Shown: positions 16,591-29,834, numbered from the stretch's first letter. The stretch is 64,000 nucleotides of DNA from Bacillus sp. N13C7 (GCF_026790065.1 NZ_JALAMO010000010.1:30742-94741); one strand, 5' to 3'. The notes: a model not told the origin generated them from the sequence alone. Translations and numbers: made by a program.

Positions 16591-17253
16591 GTGATTAAAG
16601 CGTTAATTTTTGATTTTGACGGGCTTATTCTCGATACAGAAACACACGAATATGAAGTCCTTCAGGAAATATTTGAGGAACACGGCTCAGTCCTGCCGCT
16701 ATCCGTCTGGGGAAAGGTCATTGGAACAGCCGCGGGATTTAAGCCGTTTGAATATTTAGAAGAGCAGATCGGCAAAAAGCTGAATCATGAAGAGCTGACA
16801 ACATTGCGAAGAGAACGGTTTGCGAAACGCATCGAAACAGAAAAAGCAAGACCGGGTGTCGAGGCGTATCTGAACGCGGCAAAGGATTTAGGCTTAAAAG
16901 TAGGCCTCGCCTCCAGCTCTGATTATAAATGGGTATCGGGCCATTTGAAGCAAATCGGCCTGTTTGATGATTTTGAGGTCATTCAAACGGCGGATGATGT
17001 GGAAGAGGTAAAGCCAAATCCAGAACTATATTTATTGGCAGCAAAGAATCTCGGCGTATCGCCGTCTGAATGTCTCGCGTTTGAGGATTCTGTCAACGGT
17101 TCGATTGCTGCGAAAAGAGCGGGAATGAAGTGTGTCATCGTCCCGAATAAAGTAACAAGCACCTTGATGTTTGAAGATTATGATCACAGGCTGGAATCAA
17201 TGGCGGAGATGGAGCTCGCCCTATTGCTTGATCAGCTGAACAAACAACACTAG
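16591..17253 (+). CDS. yhcW: HAD-superfamily hydrolase YhcW (phosphoglycolate phosphatase-like)
   Basis: A 220-residue HAD phosphatase of the beta-phosphoglucomutase/GPH type. Motif I is FDFDGLILDTE (nucleophile Asp at about 8), motif II is LASSSD (about 110), and motifs III/IV are VKPNPELYLLAAKNLG and FEDSVNGSIAAKRAG. Start at GTG 16591 with AAAGGAG nine bases upstream; the promoter at 16522-16550 lies in the longer upstream reading frame, which excludes the earlier start. yhcX follows after 15 bases, so they are co-transcribed. Substrate unknown. Confidence 0.92.
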   Translation: MIKALIFDFDGLILDTETHEYEVLQEIFEEHGSVLPLSVWGKVIGTAAGFKPFEYLEEQIGKKLNHEELTTLRRERFAKRIETEKARPGVEAYLNAAKDLGLKVGLASSSDYKWVSGHLKQIGLFDDFEVIQTADDVEEVKPNPELYLLAAKNLGVSPSECLAFEDSVNGSIAAKRAGMKCVIVPNKVTSTLMFEDYDHRLESMAEMELALLLDQLNKQH

Positions 17254-17268
17254 AAAGGAGCGAGTAGA

Positions 17269-18810
17269 TTGTCTGAGAAATTAGATTTGACCCGTTTTGA
17301 AAAGAAAATGGTCATTCGCAATATCGAAGAGAAAGACATTGACAAGATTATCGATCTTCAAAAGGACTGCTTTCCGGGAATGGAGCCTTGGAAGCGGGAG
17401 CATTTAATCAGCCATTTGGAACATTTTCCTGAAGGGCAGTTTTGTGCTGAATTCGAAGGTGAAATTATCGGTTCGTGCTCAAGTCTCCTGATTAATTTTG
17501 ATGAGTATGATGACCGCCATACGTGGCAGGACATTACAGATGACGGCTATATCACCAACCATAACCCCGACGGCTTGAACATGTACGGAATTGAGGTCAT
17601 GGTGCATCCGAAATACAGACGAATGAAGATTGGCCACCGTTTGTACGAGGCGAGAAAGGACTTGGCCCGGCGCTTAAATCTGAAAAGCATCATCATAGGC
17701 GGAAGAATTCCGAACTATCACAAATATGCAGAAGAAATGACGGCGAGAGAGTATGTTGAACAGGTGACTCGCCACCAAATTTACGATCCGGTCCTATCTT
17801 TTCAGCTGATGAATGGCTTTACGCTTATGCGGATTAATCCGAATTATCTCCCGGACGATACAGCTTCGATCAAATATGCGACGCTGATGGAATGGAACAA
17901 TGTCGATTATCTTCCTCAGCAGACAAAACGCTATTATAAATCGGCGTTCCCTGTTAGAATTTGTGTGATTCAATACGAAATGAAGAAAATTTATTCCTTT
18001 GAGGAATTTGCGAACCAAGTAGAATACTATGTCGATGTCGCTTCTGACGCGAGATCTGATTTTGCGGTGTTCCCGGAAATTTTCACAACCCAGCTGATGT
18101 CCTTCCTTGAGGAACGGTCACCGAGCTTGGCGGTACAGAGAATTACCGAGTATACAGAAGATTACATCAGCCTGTTTACTGATTTGGCTGTGAAGTATAA
18201 TGTCAACATTATCGGCGGATCTCATTTTGTCGAAGAGGAAGGCAAGATCTATAATATCGCTTACCTGTTCAGACGGGACGGAACGATCGAGAAGCAATAT
18301 AAGCTCCATATTACGCCGAATGAACGCAAATGGTGGGGAATCAGCGCTGGAGACCAGGTTCGCGTGTTTGATACGGACTGCGGAAAAATCGCGATTCAGA
18401 TCTGTTATGACATTGAATTTCCTGAGCTTGCCCGGATTGCGGCGGATAAGGGTGCAAAAATTATTTTTACGCCGTTTTGTACAGAAGACCGCCAAGGCTA
18501 TCTGCGTGTCAGATACTGTTCGCAAGCCCGAGCGGTTGAAAATCAAATTTATACGGTTATCTCCGGAACGGTTGGAAACCTTCCGCAAACGGAAAATATG
18601 GATATACAATACGCTCAATCAGGCATCTTCGCACCATCTGATTTTGAATTTGCCAGAGACGGCATTGTCGGTGAAACAAATCCGAATATCGAAATGGTCG
18701 TCATCGGCGATGTTGACCTGGAAATTCTCAGAAGACAGCGCCAAAACGGCACAGTGCGCCAGCTCAAAGACAGACGGCGTGATATTTATCATATTCAATA
18801 TAAAAAATAA
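17269..18810 (+). CDS. yhcX: GNAT-nitrilase fusion protein YhcX
   Basis: A 513-residue two-domain protein. Residues about 14-200 are a GNAT acetyltransferase domain (EVMVHPKYRRMKIGHRLYEARK is the acetyl-CoA loop). Residues about 225-500 are a carbon-nitrogen hydrolase with the nitrilase triad intact: Glu270 (FPEIF), Lys345 (KLHITP) and Cys379 (QICYDIEFPE). Such enzymes cleave amide or nitrile C-N bonds. Start is TTG 17269 with GAAAGGAG eight bases upstream. The fusion suggests acylation and amide hydrolysis of one metabolite, but the substrate is unknown. Confidence 0.93.
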   Translation: MSEKLDLTRFEKKMVIRNIEEKDIDKIIDLQKDCFPGMEPWKREHLISHLEHFPEGQFCAEFEGEIIGSCSSLLINFDEYDDRHTWQDITDDGYITNHNPDGLNMYGIEVMVHPKYRRMKIGHRLYEARKDLARRLNLKSIIIGGRIPNYHKYAEEMTAREYVEQVTRHQIYDPVLSFQLMNGFTLMRINPNYLPDDTASIKYATLMEWNNVDYLPQQTKRYYKSAFPVRICVIQYEMKKIYSFEEFANQVEYYVDVASDARSDFAVFPEIFTTQLMSFLEERSPSLAVQRITEYTEDYISLFTDLAVKYNVNIIGGSHFVEEEGKIYNIAYLFRRDGTIEKQYKLHITPNERKWWGISAGDQVRVFDTDCGKIAIQICYDIEFPELARIAADKGAKIIFTPFCTEDRQGYLRVRYCSQARAVENQIYTVISGTVGNLPQTENMDIQYAQSGIFAPSDFEFARDGIVGETNPNIEMVVIGDVDLEILRRQRQNGTVRQLKDRRRDIYHIQYKK

Positions 18811-18814
18811 TTCC

Positions 18815-18848
18815 CAAAAAACCCGCCTGAATTGGCGGGTTTTTTTAA
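18815..18848 (+). terminator. yhcW-yhcX terminator
   Basis: AAAAAACCCGCC/GGCGGGTTTTTTT just after the yhcX stop. Confidence 0.9.
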
Positions 18849-19213
18849 ACAAAAGCGGAATTGTTTAGGTGCTTTCTTTTAAAAAAAGTAAATTGTATAG
18901 TGGAGGTGCTTATGGAGTTTCTGTATTTTCGCCATTTCCTATATCATACAGAAAACGGCTAGGCTTCAACTGCTATTGCAATGGCTGTCCAAGTTGTTTC
19001 GACCTTTATCAGCACGATGCTGAGTATTGTCACCTTGCCTGTTTTGCTTTGGATGCTGCATCTTCTTAATGGAGGGGATGTTTTATTATTTTGGGGGTTT
19101 ATTGACTCCAACCCCGTCTGGCTTTATATTGAAGGCAGGGAAATCATCACTAAGACATCACATAAGAGAAGGTCTGGTTAAACTGGATTGGCGCTTTAGT
19201 GAACGTTAATGAA
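18849..19213. other. Intergenic region upstream of yhxA
   Basis: A 365-base gap with a possible broken transporter gene (see 18912-19130) and no complete ORF. I see no strong promoter for yhxA; several short overlapping frames are not preceded by ribosome-binding sites. Confidence 0.4.
18912..19130 (+). pseudogene. Remnant of a transporter C-terminus
   Basis: The reading frame after an internal stop at 18960-18962 encodes TAIAMAVQVVSTFISTMLSI followed by VTLPVLLWML, a transmembrane helix typical of the C-terminal end of auxin-efflux-type or similar permeases. The frame upstream begins at an ATG (18912) after GGAGGTG but stops after 16 codons. No complete gene is possible, so this looks like a decayed permease fragment. 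The family is a guess from hydrophobic pattern. Confidence 0.35.
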
Positions 19214-20566
19214 ATGGAGATGATGGGGATGGAAAACATTCAGCAAAATCAGGGATTAAAGCAAAAAGATGAGCAATTTGTGTGGCATGCCATGAAGGGA
19301 GCGCATCAAGCGGACAGCCTGATTGCCCAAAAGGCTGAAGGGGCCTGGGTGACCGACATAGACGGACGCCGCTATTTGGATGCCATGTCCGGTTTGTGGT
19401 GCGTCAATATCGGCTACGGCAGAAAGGAGCTTGCGGAGGCTGCCTATGAGCAATTAAAGGAGCTGCCTTATTACCCGTTAACGCAAAGTCATGCACCGGC
19501 AATTCAACTGGCGGAAAAGCTGAATGAATGGCTTGGCGGTGATTATGTCATCTTTTTTTCCAACAGCGGATCGGAAGCTAACGAAACGGCTTTTAAGATC
19601 GCCCGCCAGTACCATCTTCAAAACGGCGACCACAGCCGTTACAAATTCATCTCAAGATATCGTGCATACCACGGAAACACATTGGGAGCGCTCTCAGCAA
19701 CAGGGCAAGCGCAGCGGAAGTATAAATATGAGCCTTTAAGCCAGGGATTTCTGCATGCAGCCCCGCCAGATGTATATCGGAATCCTGAGGATGCTGACAC
19801 GCTTGAAAGCGCAAACGAAATTGACCGCATCATGACATGGGAATTAAGCGAAACAATTGCCGGGGTCATCATGGAGCCTATCATAACAGGCGGAGGCATC
19901 TTAATGCCGCCTGAGGGATATATGAAGAAGGTGGAAGACATTTGCCGCCGCCACGGAGCTCTTTTGATTTGCGATGAAGTCATCTGCGGATTTGGACGGA
20001 CAGGCGAGCCATTCGGATTTATGCATTACGGCGTGAAGCCTGATATCATTACGATGGCGAAGGGAATCACCAGCGCGTATCTGCCTTTGTCAGCAACTGC
20101 TGTAAAACGGGACATTTTCGAAGCGTACCAAGGGGAAGCGCCTTATGACCGTTTCCGCCATGTGAACACGTTCGGCGGAAGCCCGGCTGCCTGTGCATTG
20201 GCGTTAAAAAACCTGCAAATTATGGAGGACGAACAGCTGATTCAGCGATCCCGCGACCTTGGAGCAAAGCTTTTGGGTGAGCTTCAGTCCTTGAGAAAAC
20301 ACCCGGCAGTCGGGGATGTTAGAGGAAAAGGACTGCTGATCGGAATCGAGCTCGTCAAAGATAAATTGACAAAAGAGCCGGCTGATGCCGAAAAAGTAAA
20401 CCAGGTGGTTGCGGCTTGTAAAGAAAAAGGGCTGATCATCGGCAAAAACGGCGATACAGTTGCCGGCTACAACAACGTTATTCAGCTAGCGCCGCCGTTT
20501 TGCCTGACAGAAGAGGACCTTTCCTTTATCGTGAAAACGGTGAAAGATAGCTTTCAGACGATTTAA
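19214..20566 (+). CDS. yhxA: Class III aminotransferase YhxA
   Basis: A 450-residue PLP-dependent class III (omega-type) aminotransferase. Seen: FFSNSGSEANETAFK (cofactor phosphate loop), EPIITGGGILMPP, ICDEVICGFGRTG (Asp contacting the pyridine nitrogen), the PLP lysine in MAKGITSAYLPLSA, and NTFGGSPAACA. Likely transfers an amino group between an omega-amine and a keto acid. The start is uncertain: ATG 19214 gives the 450 residues I recall, but ATG 19229 has a better upstream GGAG; a GTG at 19199 is also open. glpP follows after 27 bases, so read-through is possible. Confidence 0.92.
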   Translation: MEMMGMENIQQNQGLKQKDEQFVWHAMKGAHQADSLIAQKAEGAWVTDIDGRRYLDAMSGLWCVNIGYGRKELAEAAYEQLKELPYYPLTQSHAPAIQLAEKLNEWLGGDYVIFFSNSGSEANETAFKIARQYHLQNGDHSRYKFISRYRAYHGNTLGALSATGQAQRKYKYEPLSQGFLHAAPPDVYRNPEDADTLESANEIDRIMTWELSETIAGVIMEPIITGGGILMPPEGYMKKVEDICRRHGALLICDEVICGFGRTGEPFGFMHYGVKPDIITMAKGITSAYLPLSATAVKRDIFEAYQGEAPYDRFRHVNTFGGSPAACALALKNLQIMEDEQLIQRSRDLGAKLLGELQSLRKHPAVGDVRGKGLLIGIELVKDKLTKEPADAEKVNQVVAACKEKGLIIGKNGDTVAGYNNVIQLAPPFCLTEEDLSFIVKTVKDSFQTI

Positions 20567-20593
20567 TATAAAAGTGATTGATTAAAGGAGCAC

Positions 20594-21172
20594 ATGATGA
20601 GTTTTCACAATCAGCCTATTTTACCGGCTATTCGAAATATGAAGCAATTTGATGAGTTTTTGAACAGTTCATTTTCCTACGGTGTTATTCTGGATATTCA
20701 TCTCGGCCAGCTGAAGGGCGTAATCCGAGAGGCAAAAAAGCACGGAAAGAACATGATGGTGCACGTCGATCTCATCCAAGGGATCAAGCATGATGAATAC
20801 GGAGCAGAGTTTATTTGCCAGGACATCAAGCCCGCTGGGATTATTTCAACAAGATCGAACGTGATTGCCAAAGCGAAGCAGAAGAAAATTTATGCGATTC
20901 AGCGTCTGTTTCTGCTGGATACAAGTGCGATGGAGAAAAGCATGGAGTTTGTCGGCAAGCATAAGCCTGACTTTATTGAAGTGCTGCCCGGCATCGTTCC
21001 GTCACTCATTCAAGAAATAAAAGAGAAAACGGGAATTCCTATCTTTGCTGGCGGTTTCATCCGTACGGAAAAGGATGTAGAACAGGCGTTGAAAGCGGGG
21101 GCTGTTGCTGTCACAACGTCAAACACCAAATTATGGAAGAAATATGAAAACTTTTTGACAGAAAGTGATTGA
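20594..21172 (+). CDS. glpP: Glycerol operon antiterminator GlpP
   Basis: A 192-residue RNA-binding antiterminator. When bound to glycerol-3-phosphate it stops the leader terminators of glpFK and glpD from forming. The TIM-barrel-like G3P_antiterm fold is recognisable: [47 protein letters not shown] and [18 protein letters not shown]. Start ATG has AAGGAG six bases upstream. The glpF promoter overlaps its last codons (21169-21174). Two target leaders lie downstream (21234-21297 and 23731-23781). Confidence 0.96.
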   Translation: MMSFHNQPILPAIRNMKQFDEFLNSSFSYGVILDIHLGQLKGVIREAKKHGKNMMVHVDLIQGIKHDEYGAEFICQDIKPAGIISTRSNVIAKAKQKKIYAIQRLFLLDTSAMEKSMEFVGKHKPDFIEVLPGIVPSLIQEIKEKTGIPIFAGGFIRTEKDVEQALKAGAVAVTTSNTKLWKKYENFLTESD

Positions 21173-21197
21173 CACCGCTTTCATCCACTGATACAAT
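21169..21197 (+). promoter_or_regulatory. glpFK promoter with catabolite-response element
   Basis: TTGACA (21169-21174), 17 bases and TACAAT (21192-21197): a strong sigma-A promoter. TGACACCGCTTTCA at 21170-21183 fits the cre consensus TGWNANCGNTNWCA at every position and covers the -35 box, so CcpA should repress glpFK when glucose is present. Confidence 0.8.
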
Positions 21198-21233
21198 TGC
21201 ACTAGGTTAATACATTGTGATGGAGAACTCGGA

Positions 21234-21297
21234 GACCACAGCAGCTCTTTACGGTAAATGTCTATGCACCCGTAAAGCGGTTTGTTGTGGTTTTTTT
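21234..21297 (+). terminator. glpF leader terminator (GlpP target)
   Basis: ACCACAGCA...TTGTTGTGGT (outer stem) and CTTTACGG/CCGTAAAG (inner stem) followed by TTTTTTT form a terminator in the glpF leader, before the coding sequence. GlpP with glycerol-3-phosphate is known to prevent it. The 5' arm begins GGAGACCACAGCA, nearly identical to the glpD leader, so it is the likely GlpP binding element. Confidence 0.88.
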
Positions 21298-21342
21298 CTT
21301 CTCTATCATACTTCTTAATCGTGACTCTAGGAGGAATGTGCT

Positions 21343-22167
21343 ATGACAGCATTTTGGGGAGAAGTCATCGGTACGATGCTGCTGATCATTTTTGGAGCAG
21401 GGGTTTGTGCAGGTGTCAATTTAAAGAAATCGCTTTCATTCCAGTCTGGCTGGATTGTTGTTGTATTTGGGTGGGGATTGGGTGTTGCCATGGCGGCTTA
21501 TGCAGTTGGCGGCATAAGCGGAGCACACTTGAATCCGGCGCTAACGATAGCGCTTGCTTTTGTTGGAGATTTTCCGTGGAAAGAGGTTCCCGTTTATATT
21601 GCAGCACAAATGATCGGTGCGATCATCGGTGCGGTGATTATCTATTTGCATTACCTTCCGCATTGGAAGTCAACGGATGATCCCGCTACCAAGCTGGGTG
21701 TTTTCTCAACAGGCCCCAGCATTCCGCATACATTTGCAAACGTTTTAAGTGAAGTGATCGGGACTTTTGTCCTTGTGCTTGGAATCCTGGCTATTGGGGC
21801 AAATCAATTTACAGAAGGTCTTAATCCTTTAATCGTCGGTTTCCTCATTGTGGCGATCGGTATCTCTCTTGGAGGCACCACCGGCTATGCGATTAATCCG
21901 GCCCGTGACTTAGGCCCGCGGATTGCCCACGCTTTTCTTCCGATTCCGGGGAAAGGCTCATCAAATTGGAAATACGCATGGGTTCCGGTAGTAGGCCCGA
22001 TTTTAGGCGGATCATTCGGCGGCGTATTTTACAACGCTGCATTTAAAGGGCACATCACAAGCAGTTTCTGGATTGTAAGCGTTATATTGGTTGTGGTATT
22101 GTTAGGACTCTATGTTTATACGAAATCACATTCAGCTAAAACATTATCAAATTCAAAATATATTTAA
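21343..22167 (+). CDS. glpF: Glycerol uptake facilitator GlpF
   Basis: A 274-residue aquaglyceroporin passing glycerol across the membrane. Both pore motifs are present: NPA at N64 (GAHLNPALT) and NPA at N185 (AINPARD), with the aquaglyceroporin Asp after the second. Six membrane segments. Start ATG has AGGAGG upstream. Followed by glpK after 18 bases; the two are transcribed together from the GlpP-controlled promoter. Confidence 0.97.
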   Translation: MTAFWGEVIGTMLLIIFGAGVCAGVNLKKSLSFQSGWIVVVFGWGLGVAMAAYAVGGISGAHLNPALTIALAFVGDFPWKEVPVYIAAQMIGAIIGAVIIYLHYLPHWKSTDDPATKLGVFSTGPSIPHTFANVLSEVIGTFVLVLGILAIGANQFTEGLNPLIVGFLIVAIGISLGGTTGYAINPARDLGPRIAHAFLPIPGKGSSNWKYAWVPVVGPILGGSFGGVFYNAAFKGHITSSFWIVSVILVVVLLGLYVYTKSHSAKTLSNSKYI

Positions 22168-23695
<1,528 letters not shown>

Positions 23696-23730
23696 GGTTA
23701 CAAGTTAATAAGAACGGTCCTGAGATGAGG

Positions 23731-23781
23731 AGAGACCACAGCACCAAAGTGTAAGCACGCACTTTGGCTGTTGTGGTCTCT
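23731..23781 (+). terminator. glpD leader terminator (GlpP target)
   Basis: AGAGACCACAGCACCAAAGTG pairs with CACTTTGGCTGTTGTGGTCTCT and is followed by TTTTTC. It precedes glpD and shares the GAGACCACAGCA arm with the glpF leader, as expected for a common GlpP RNA target. Confidence 0.9.
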
Positions 23782-23819
23782 TTTTCTATTTACCGTGACA
23801 ACAAGGAGGAAACGTAATA

Positions 23820-25484
23820 ATGAAACATCAATTTTCAAGTCTTGAAAGAGATCGCATGCTGACAGACATGACGAAAAAAACATATGACCTATTTATTATC
23901 GGCGGAGGAATTACAGGAGCGGGAACAGCTCTTGACGCGGCATCAAGGGGAATGAAGGTCGCGCTCAGCGAAATGCAGGATTTTGCGGCGGGAACATCAA
24001 GCCGGTCAACGAAGCTGGTTCATGGCGGCTTGCGCTATTTAAAACAATTTGAAGTGAAAATGGTGGCTGAGGTAGGGAAAGAACGAGCGATTGTTTATGA
24101 AAACGGTCCGCACGTCACCACACCGGAATGGATGCTGCTTCCGTTTCATAAAGGCGGCACATTCGGCACATTCACAACCTCTATCGGGTTAAGAGTGTAT
24201 GACTTCTTAGCAGGTGTGAAAAAATCAGAACGAAGAAGCATGCTTTCAGCAAAAGAAACGCTGCAAAAAGAGCCATTAGTCAAAAAAGACGGCTTAAAAG
24301 GCGGCGGGTATTATGTGGAATACCGCACTGACGATGCGAGACTGACAATCGAAGTGATGAAGGAAGCGGTCAAATTCGGGGCAGAGCCTGTGAATTATTC
24401 CAAAGTGAAGGAGCTCCTTTACGAAAAAGGCAAAGCAGTCGGTGTGTTAATTGAAGATGTATTAACGAAGAAAGAATACAAAGTGTACGCGAAAAAAATC
24501 GTCAACGCGACAGGCCCTTGGGTCGATCAGCTCAGAGAAAAAGACCATTCGAAGAACGGCAAGCATTTGCAGCATACAAAAGGCGTTCACCTTGTGTTTG
24601 ACCAGTCAGTCTTCCCGCTGAAACAGGCGGTATATTTCGATACACCTGACGGCCGTATGGTATTTGCAATTCCTCGCGAAGGCAAAACATACGTGGGAAC
24701 AACAGACACGGTTTATAAAGAGGCGCTGGAGCATCCGCGAATGACAACAGAGGATCGTGATTACGTCATCAATTCAATTAATTACATGTTCCCTGAACTG
24801 AATATCACAGCGAATGACATCGAATCAAGCTGGGCTGGGCTGCGTCCGCTGATACATGAAGAAGGCAAAGACCCTTCTGAAATTTCACGGAAGGACGAGA
24901 TTTGGACATCGGACTCAGGATTAATCACCATTGCCGGCGGAAAACTGACCGGATACAGAAAAATGGCGGAGCACATCGTCGATCTTGTGCGCGACCGCTT
25001 AAAAGAAGAAGGCGAAAAGGATTTCGGACCTTGTAAAACGAAAAATATGCCAATCTCAGGTGGACACGTCGGCGGTTCTAAAAACCTTATGTCTTTCGTT
25101 ACAGCGAAAACAAAAGAGGGAGTCGCGGCCGGTTTATCAGAAAAAGATGCCAAACAGCTGGCGATCAGATACGGCTCTAACGTTGAGCGGGTATTTAATC
25201 GAGTGGAAGCGCTGAAGGAAGAGGCAGAGAAACGCAATATTCCGGTTCATATTCTTGCTGAAGCAGAATACAGTATTGAAGAAGAGATGACTGCAACACC
25301 TGCTGACTTCTTTGTCCGCAGAACGGGACGTTTATTTTTTGATATCAATTGGGTAAGAACATATAAAGATGCCGTTATTGATTATATGAGCGAGCGATTC
25401 CAATGGGATGAGCAGGCGAAAAACAAACATACAGAAAACCTTAACAAGCTTTTACACGATGCGGTTGTGCCGCTCGAACAATAA
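23820..25484 (+). CDS. glpD: Aerobic glycerol-3-phosphate dehydrogenase GlpD
   Basis: A 554-residue membrane-associated flavoprotein oxidising glycerol-3-phosphate to dihydroxyacetone phosphate and passing electrons to the quinone pool. Seen: FAD-binding [17 protein letters not shown] (about 26-42), [16 protein letters not shown] (family signature), [15 protein letters not shown] and a C-terminal DAO_C domain. SD AAGGAGG. Own promoter and GlpP-controlled leader upstream, terminator downstream. Confidence 0.97.
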   Translation: MKHQFSSLERDRMLTDMTKKTYDLFIIGGGITGAGTALDAASRGMKVALSEMQDFAAGTSSRSTKLVHGGLRYLKQFEVKMVAEVGKERAIVYENGPHVTTPEWMLLPFHKGGTFGTFTTSIGLRVYDFLAGVKKSERRSMLSAKETLQKEPLVKKDGLKGGGYYVEYRTDDARLTIEVMKEAVKFGAEPVNYSKVKELLYEKGKAVGVLIEDVLTKKEYKVYAKKIVNATGPWVDQLREKDHSKNGKHLQHTKGVHLVFDQSVFPLKQAVYFDTPDGRMVFAIPREGKTYVGTTDTVYKEALEHPRMTTEDRDYVINSINYMFPELNITANDIESSWAGLRPLIHEEGKDPSEISRKDEIWTSDSGLITIAGGKLTGYRKMAEHIVDLVRDRLKEEGEKDFGPCKTKNMPISGGHVGGSKNLMSFVTAKTKEGVAAGLSEKDAKQLAIRYGSNVERVFNRVEALKEEAEKRNIPVHILAEAEYSIEEEMTATPADFFVRRTGRLFFDINWVRTYKDAVIDYMSERFQWDEQAKNKHTENLNKLLHDAVVPLEQ

Positions 25485-25488
25485 ATCA

Positions 25489-25518
25489 TAACGGGCTGTC
25501 TGTCAGCCCGTTATTTCT
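25489..25518 (+). terminator. glpD terminator
   Basis: AACGGGCTG/CAGCCCGTT followed by ATTTCTTTTT. Confidence 0.8.
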
Positions 25519-25616
25519 TTTTACGTGCCGAAAGTGCCGGGTTTCAGGTTAACAAGTGACAGAGGCACCCGCTTCATATAAAATAATGGCATAAGCTGAT
25601 ACATAGGAGGACGAAT

Positions 25617-27362
25617 ATGACTTGGAGAAAGAGCTATGAACGCTGGAAACAGACAGACCATTTAGATCCGGAACTGAAAGAGCGCCTCACTGAATTAGAG
25701 GGAAACGAACAGGCTCTCGAGGACTGCTTCTATAAAAACCTTGAATTCGGTACCGGCGGGATGCGCGGAGAAATCGGCGCCGGGACGAATCGGATGAATA
25801 TCTACACGGTGCGCAAAGCATCAGCCGGGTTTGCGGCATACATCTCGCAGCAAGGGGAGGAAGCGAAAAAACGGGGCGTTGTCATTGCTTATGATTCCCG
25901 CCATAAATCACCGGAGTTCGCGATCGAAGCGGCGAAAACACTTGCTACACAAGGCATCCAAACATACGTATTTGATGAGCTTCGCCCGACGCCGGAGCTG
26001 TCATTCGCTGTCAGACAGCTGAACGCCTATGGGGGAATAGTGGTGACAGCAAGCCATAACCCGCCTGAATATAACGGCTACAAAGTATACGGAGATGATG
26101 GCGGCCAGCTGCCTCCTAAGGAAGCGGATATCGTCATTGAACAGGTAAACGCGATTGAAAATGAGCTGACAATCACAGTAGACGATGAAAATGCTTTAAA
26201 AGAAAAAGGCTTGATCAAAATCATCGGTGAAGATATTGATAAGGTCTATACAGAAAAATTGGCGTCCATTTCCGTTCATCCTGAGTTATCCGGAGAAGTA
26301 GATGTTAGCGTTGTTTTCACACCGCTGCACGGAACTGCGAATAAGCCGGTCAGACGCGGTCTTGATGCACTCGGCTACAAAAATGTAACCGTTGTAAAAG
26401 AACAGGAGCTGCCTGATTCAAACTTCTCTACGGTTAGCTCTCCAAACCCGGAAGAGCATGCGGCTTTTGAATATGCCATTAAGCTAGGGGAGGAGCAGAA
26501 CGCTGATATTCTCATCGCAACAGACCCTGACGCTGACCGCCTCGGTATTGCGGTGAAAGATGATCAAGGCAAATATACAGTGCTGACGGGAAACCAAACC
26601 GGTGCGCTGCTGCTTCATTACCTGCTTTCAGAAAAGAAAAAGCAAGGCAGCCTGCCTGACAATGGCGTTGTGCTCAAAACAATCGTTACAAGTGAAATTG
26701 GGCGTGCTGTCGCTTCTTCGTTCGGTCTTGACACGATTGATACACTGACAGGCTTTAAATTTATCGGCGAAAAGATTAAGGAATACGAGGCATCAGGCCA
26801 GTACACCTTCCAATTCGGTTATGAAGAGAGCTACGGTTATTTAATCGGGGACTTTGCCCGCGACAAGGACGCCATTCAGGCAGCGCTATTGGCAGTAGAG
26901 GTTTGCGCGTTCTATAAAAAACAAGGAATGTCATTGTATGAAGCGCTCATCAGTCTCTTTAATGAGTACGGTTTTTATCGTGAGGGGCTGAAATCCCTAA
27001 CGCTGAAAGGAAAACAGGGAGCAGAACAGATTGAAGCGATTTTAGCATCCTTCAGACAAAATCCGCCGCAAAAAATGGCCGGCAAACAAGTTGTAACAGC
27101 AGAAGATTACGCTGTAAGCAAACGGACGCTTCTGACAGAAAATAAAGAAGAAACCATTGACTTGCCAAAATCAAATGTTCTGAAATACTTCCTGGAAGAC
27201 GGGTCATGGTTCTGCCTCCGTCCTTCCGGAACTGAGCCGAAGGTCAAATTCTATTTCGCCGTAAAAGGCACCTCTTTAGAAGACAGCGAAAAGCGTCTTG
27301 CCGCGCTTTCTGACGATGTAATGAAGACGGTAGACGAAATAGTAGAGGCAACAGCAAAATAA
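25617..27362 (+). CDS. pgcA: Alpha-phosphoglucomutase PgcA
   Basis: A 581-residue phosphohexomutase interconverting glucose-6-phosphate and glucose-1-phosphate, feeding UDP-glucose for teichoic acid glucosylation, glycolipid synthesis and cell-size control. Catalytic Ser146 in [13 protein letters not shown], metal site TDPDADRLG, sugar loop GYEESYGYL and phosphate-binding [13 protein letters not shown] are all intact. SD TAGGAGG upstream. Single gene with its own terminator. Older name yhxB. Confidence 0.96.
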   Translation: MTWRKSYERWKQTDHLDPELKERLTELEGNEQALEDCFYKNLEFGTGGMRGEIGAGTNRMNIYTVRKASAGFAAYISQQGEEAKKRGVVIAYDSRHKSPEFAIEAAKTLATQGIQTYVFDELRPTPELSFAVRQLNAYGGIVVTASHNPPEYNGYKVYGDDGGQLPPKEADIVIEQVNAIENELTITVDDENALKEKGLIKIIGEDIDKVYTEKLASISVHPELSGEVDVSVVFTPLHGTANKPVRRGLDALGYKNVTVVKEQELPDSNFSTVSSPNPEEHAAFEYAIKLGEEQNADILIATDPDADRLGIAVKDDQGKYTVLTGNQTGALLLHYLLSEKKKQGSLPDNGVVLKTIVTSEIGRAVASSFGLDTIDTLTGFKFIGEKIKEYEASGQYTFQFGYEESYGYLIGDFARDKDAIQAALLAVEVCAFYKKQGMSLYEALISLFNEYGFYREGLKSLTLKGKQGAEQIEAILASFRQNPPQKMAGKQVVTAEDYAVSKRTLLTENKEETIDLPKSNVLKYFLEDGSWFCLRPSGTEPKVKFYFAVKGTSLEDSEKRLAALSDDVMKTVDEIVEATAK

Positions 27363-27370
27363 TTCAGGCA

Positions 27371-27405
27371 TAAGCTGGATCATTGTAAATGATCCAGCTT
27401 TTTTC
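27371..27405 (+). terminator. pgcA terminator
   Basis: AAGCTGGATCATT/AATGATCCAGCTT and a TTTTC T-run. Confidence 0.9.
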
Positions 27406-27512
27406 TTTTTCTCCTCCAAAAGTCTGAAAGAAAATCATCCCTCAAACGAAGTAATGAAATACAAAAAACTGGTATAATCTTAGATAACATGATCAATGCC
27501 GGAGTGAGAAAC

Positions 27513-28651
27513 GTGAGCAAAACGAGGATGGAAAAATTAAAAACGCTGAAAACGATTGCGGAAACCTTAAATCAAGGCCACGATGTCAAAGCGACACTGG
27601 ATGAGGTTTTAAAAGAATTGCTGAGTCTGACGAACCTTCAATCCGGATGGATTTTTCTGATAGAAGAAGATGGCTCCTATACGTTAGCCGCCGACGCTTA
27701 TCTGCCCCCGGCTTTAAGCCGCAAGGAAAAAGTGCTGATGTGCGAAGGGGAGTGCTACTGCCTCACGAAATTCAATAATGGAGGGCTGAGAAGGGCGGCT
27801 AATATTATGAACTGCAAACGCATAGAATCAGCCAAGGAACTGCGCTGTTTTGACACAGAGGGGATTACGCATCATGCAACTGTGCCTTTAGAAGATGGGG
27901 ACAGGAGGTTCGGATTGTTAAATGTAGCGGCAGCCGGTAAAACCATGTTTGATGAGGGAGAGCTGCATTTACTTGAGTCTGTCGCCTTTCAGATCGGAAC
28001 GGCAATCCAGCGCATGACGCTTTCTGAATATAAACAAAAAAATGCTCTTTTAATGGAGCGCAACCGCCTCGCACAGGAGCTTCACGATTCTGTCAACCAA
28101 ATGCTGTTTTCCGTCAGTTTAACAGCTAAAGCGGCAAAGACACTAACGAAGGATGAGAATTTGCAGCAAATGATTGATTTCATTCAAAACTTATCACAGG
28201 ACGCGCTTGCAGAAATGAAGGCGTTAATCTGGCAGCTTCGCCCCGGAGGTTTGGAAAAAGGGCTGTCTGAAGCCATTAAGAGCTATGGCGCGCTCATCGG
28301 ATTGAATGTCATTTTTACGCAAAAAGGCTGTCTTGTTCTCACTGATGAGCAGGAGCATATGCTGTGGCGGGTCGGGCAGGAGGCTTTAAACAACTGCAAA
28401 AAGCATGCAGGAACCGATACGGCGTATGTCAGCCTGACTGCATCTTCGAGCCATGTGGAGCTGGATATAGTCGATCATGGAGCAGGCTTTCGCTATGAAG
28501 CGCATGCGGGGCTGCCTTCACTTGGCATCAAAGGGATGAAAGAACGGGCAGAAAAAGCCGGTGCGGTGTTTTTGATTGAGTCAGAGCTTGGTGCGGGGAC
28601 AAAGCTGTCCGTCAGTCTGCCGCTAACCAGCAAGAAAGGAGGGACAGTGCA

Positions 28652-28655
<4 letters not shown>
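27513..28655 (+). CDS. yhcY: Sensor histidine kinase YhcY
   Basis: A 380-residue soluble histidine kinase of the NarX/LiaS-like HPK7 type. An N-terminal GAF domain (about 15-165) has no membrane segment, so the signal is intracellular. The HisKA_3 domain has ERNRLAQELHDSVNQML with phosphoacceptor His191; the ATPase domain contains WRVGQEALNNCKKHA (N-box), DHGAGF and LGIKGMKERAEKAG. GAF cysteines (in MCEGECYCL, NCKR and LRCFD) could bind a cofactor or sense redox. Start at GTG 27513 with GGAG eight bases upstream. Overlaps yhcZ by ATGA. Signal unknown. Confidence 0.92.
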
Positions 28656-29833
<1,178 letters not shown>

Positions 29834-29834
29834 T

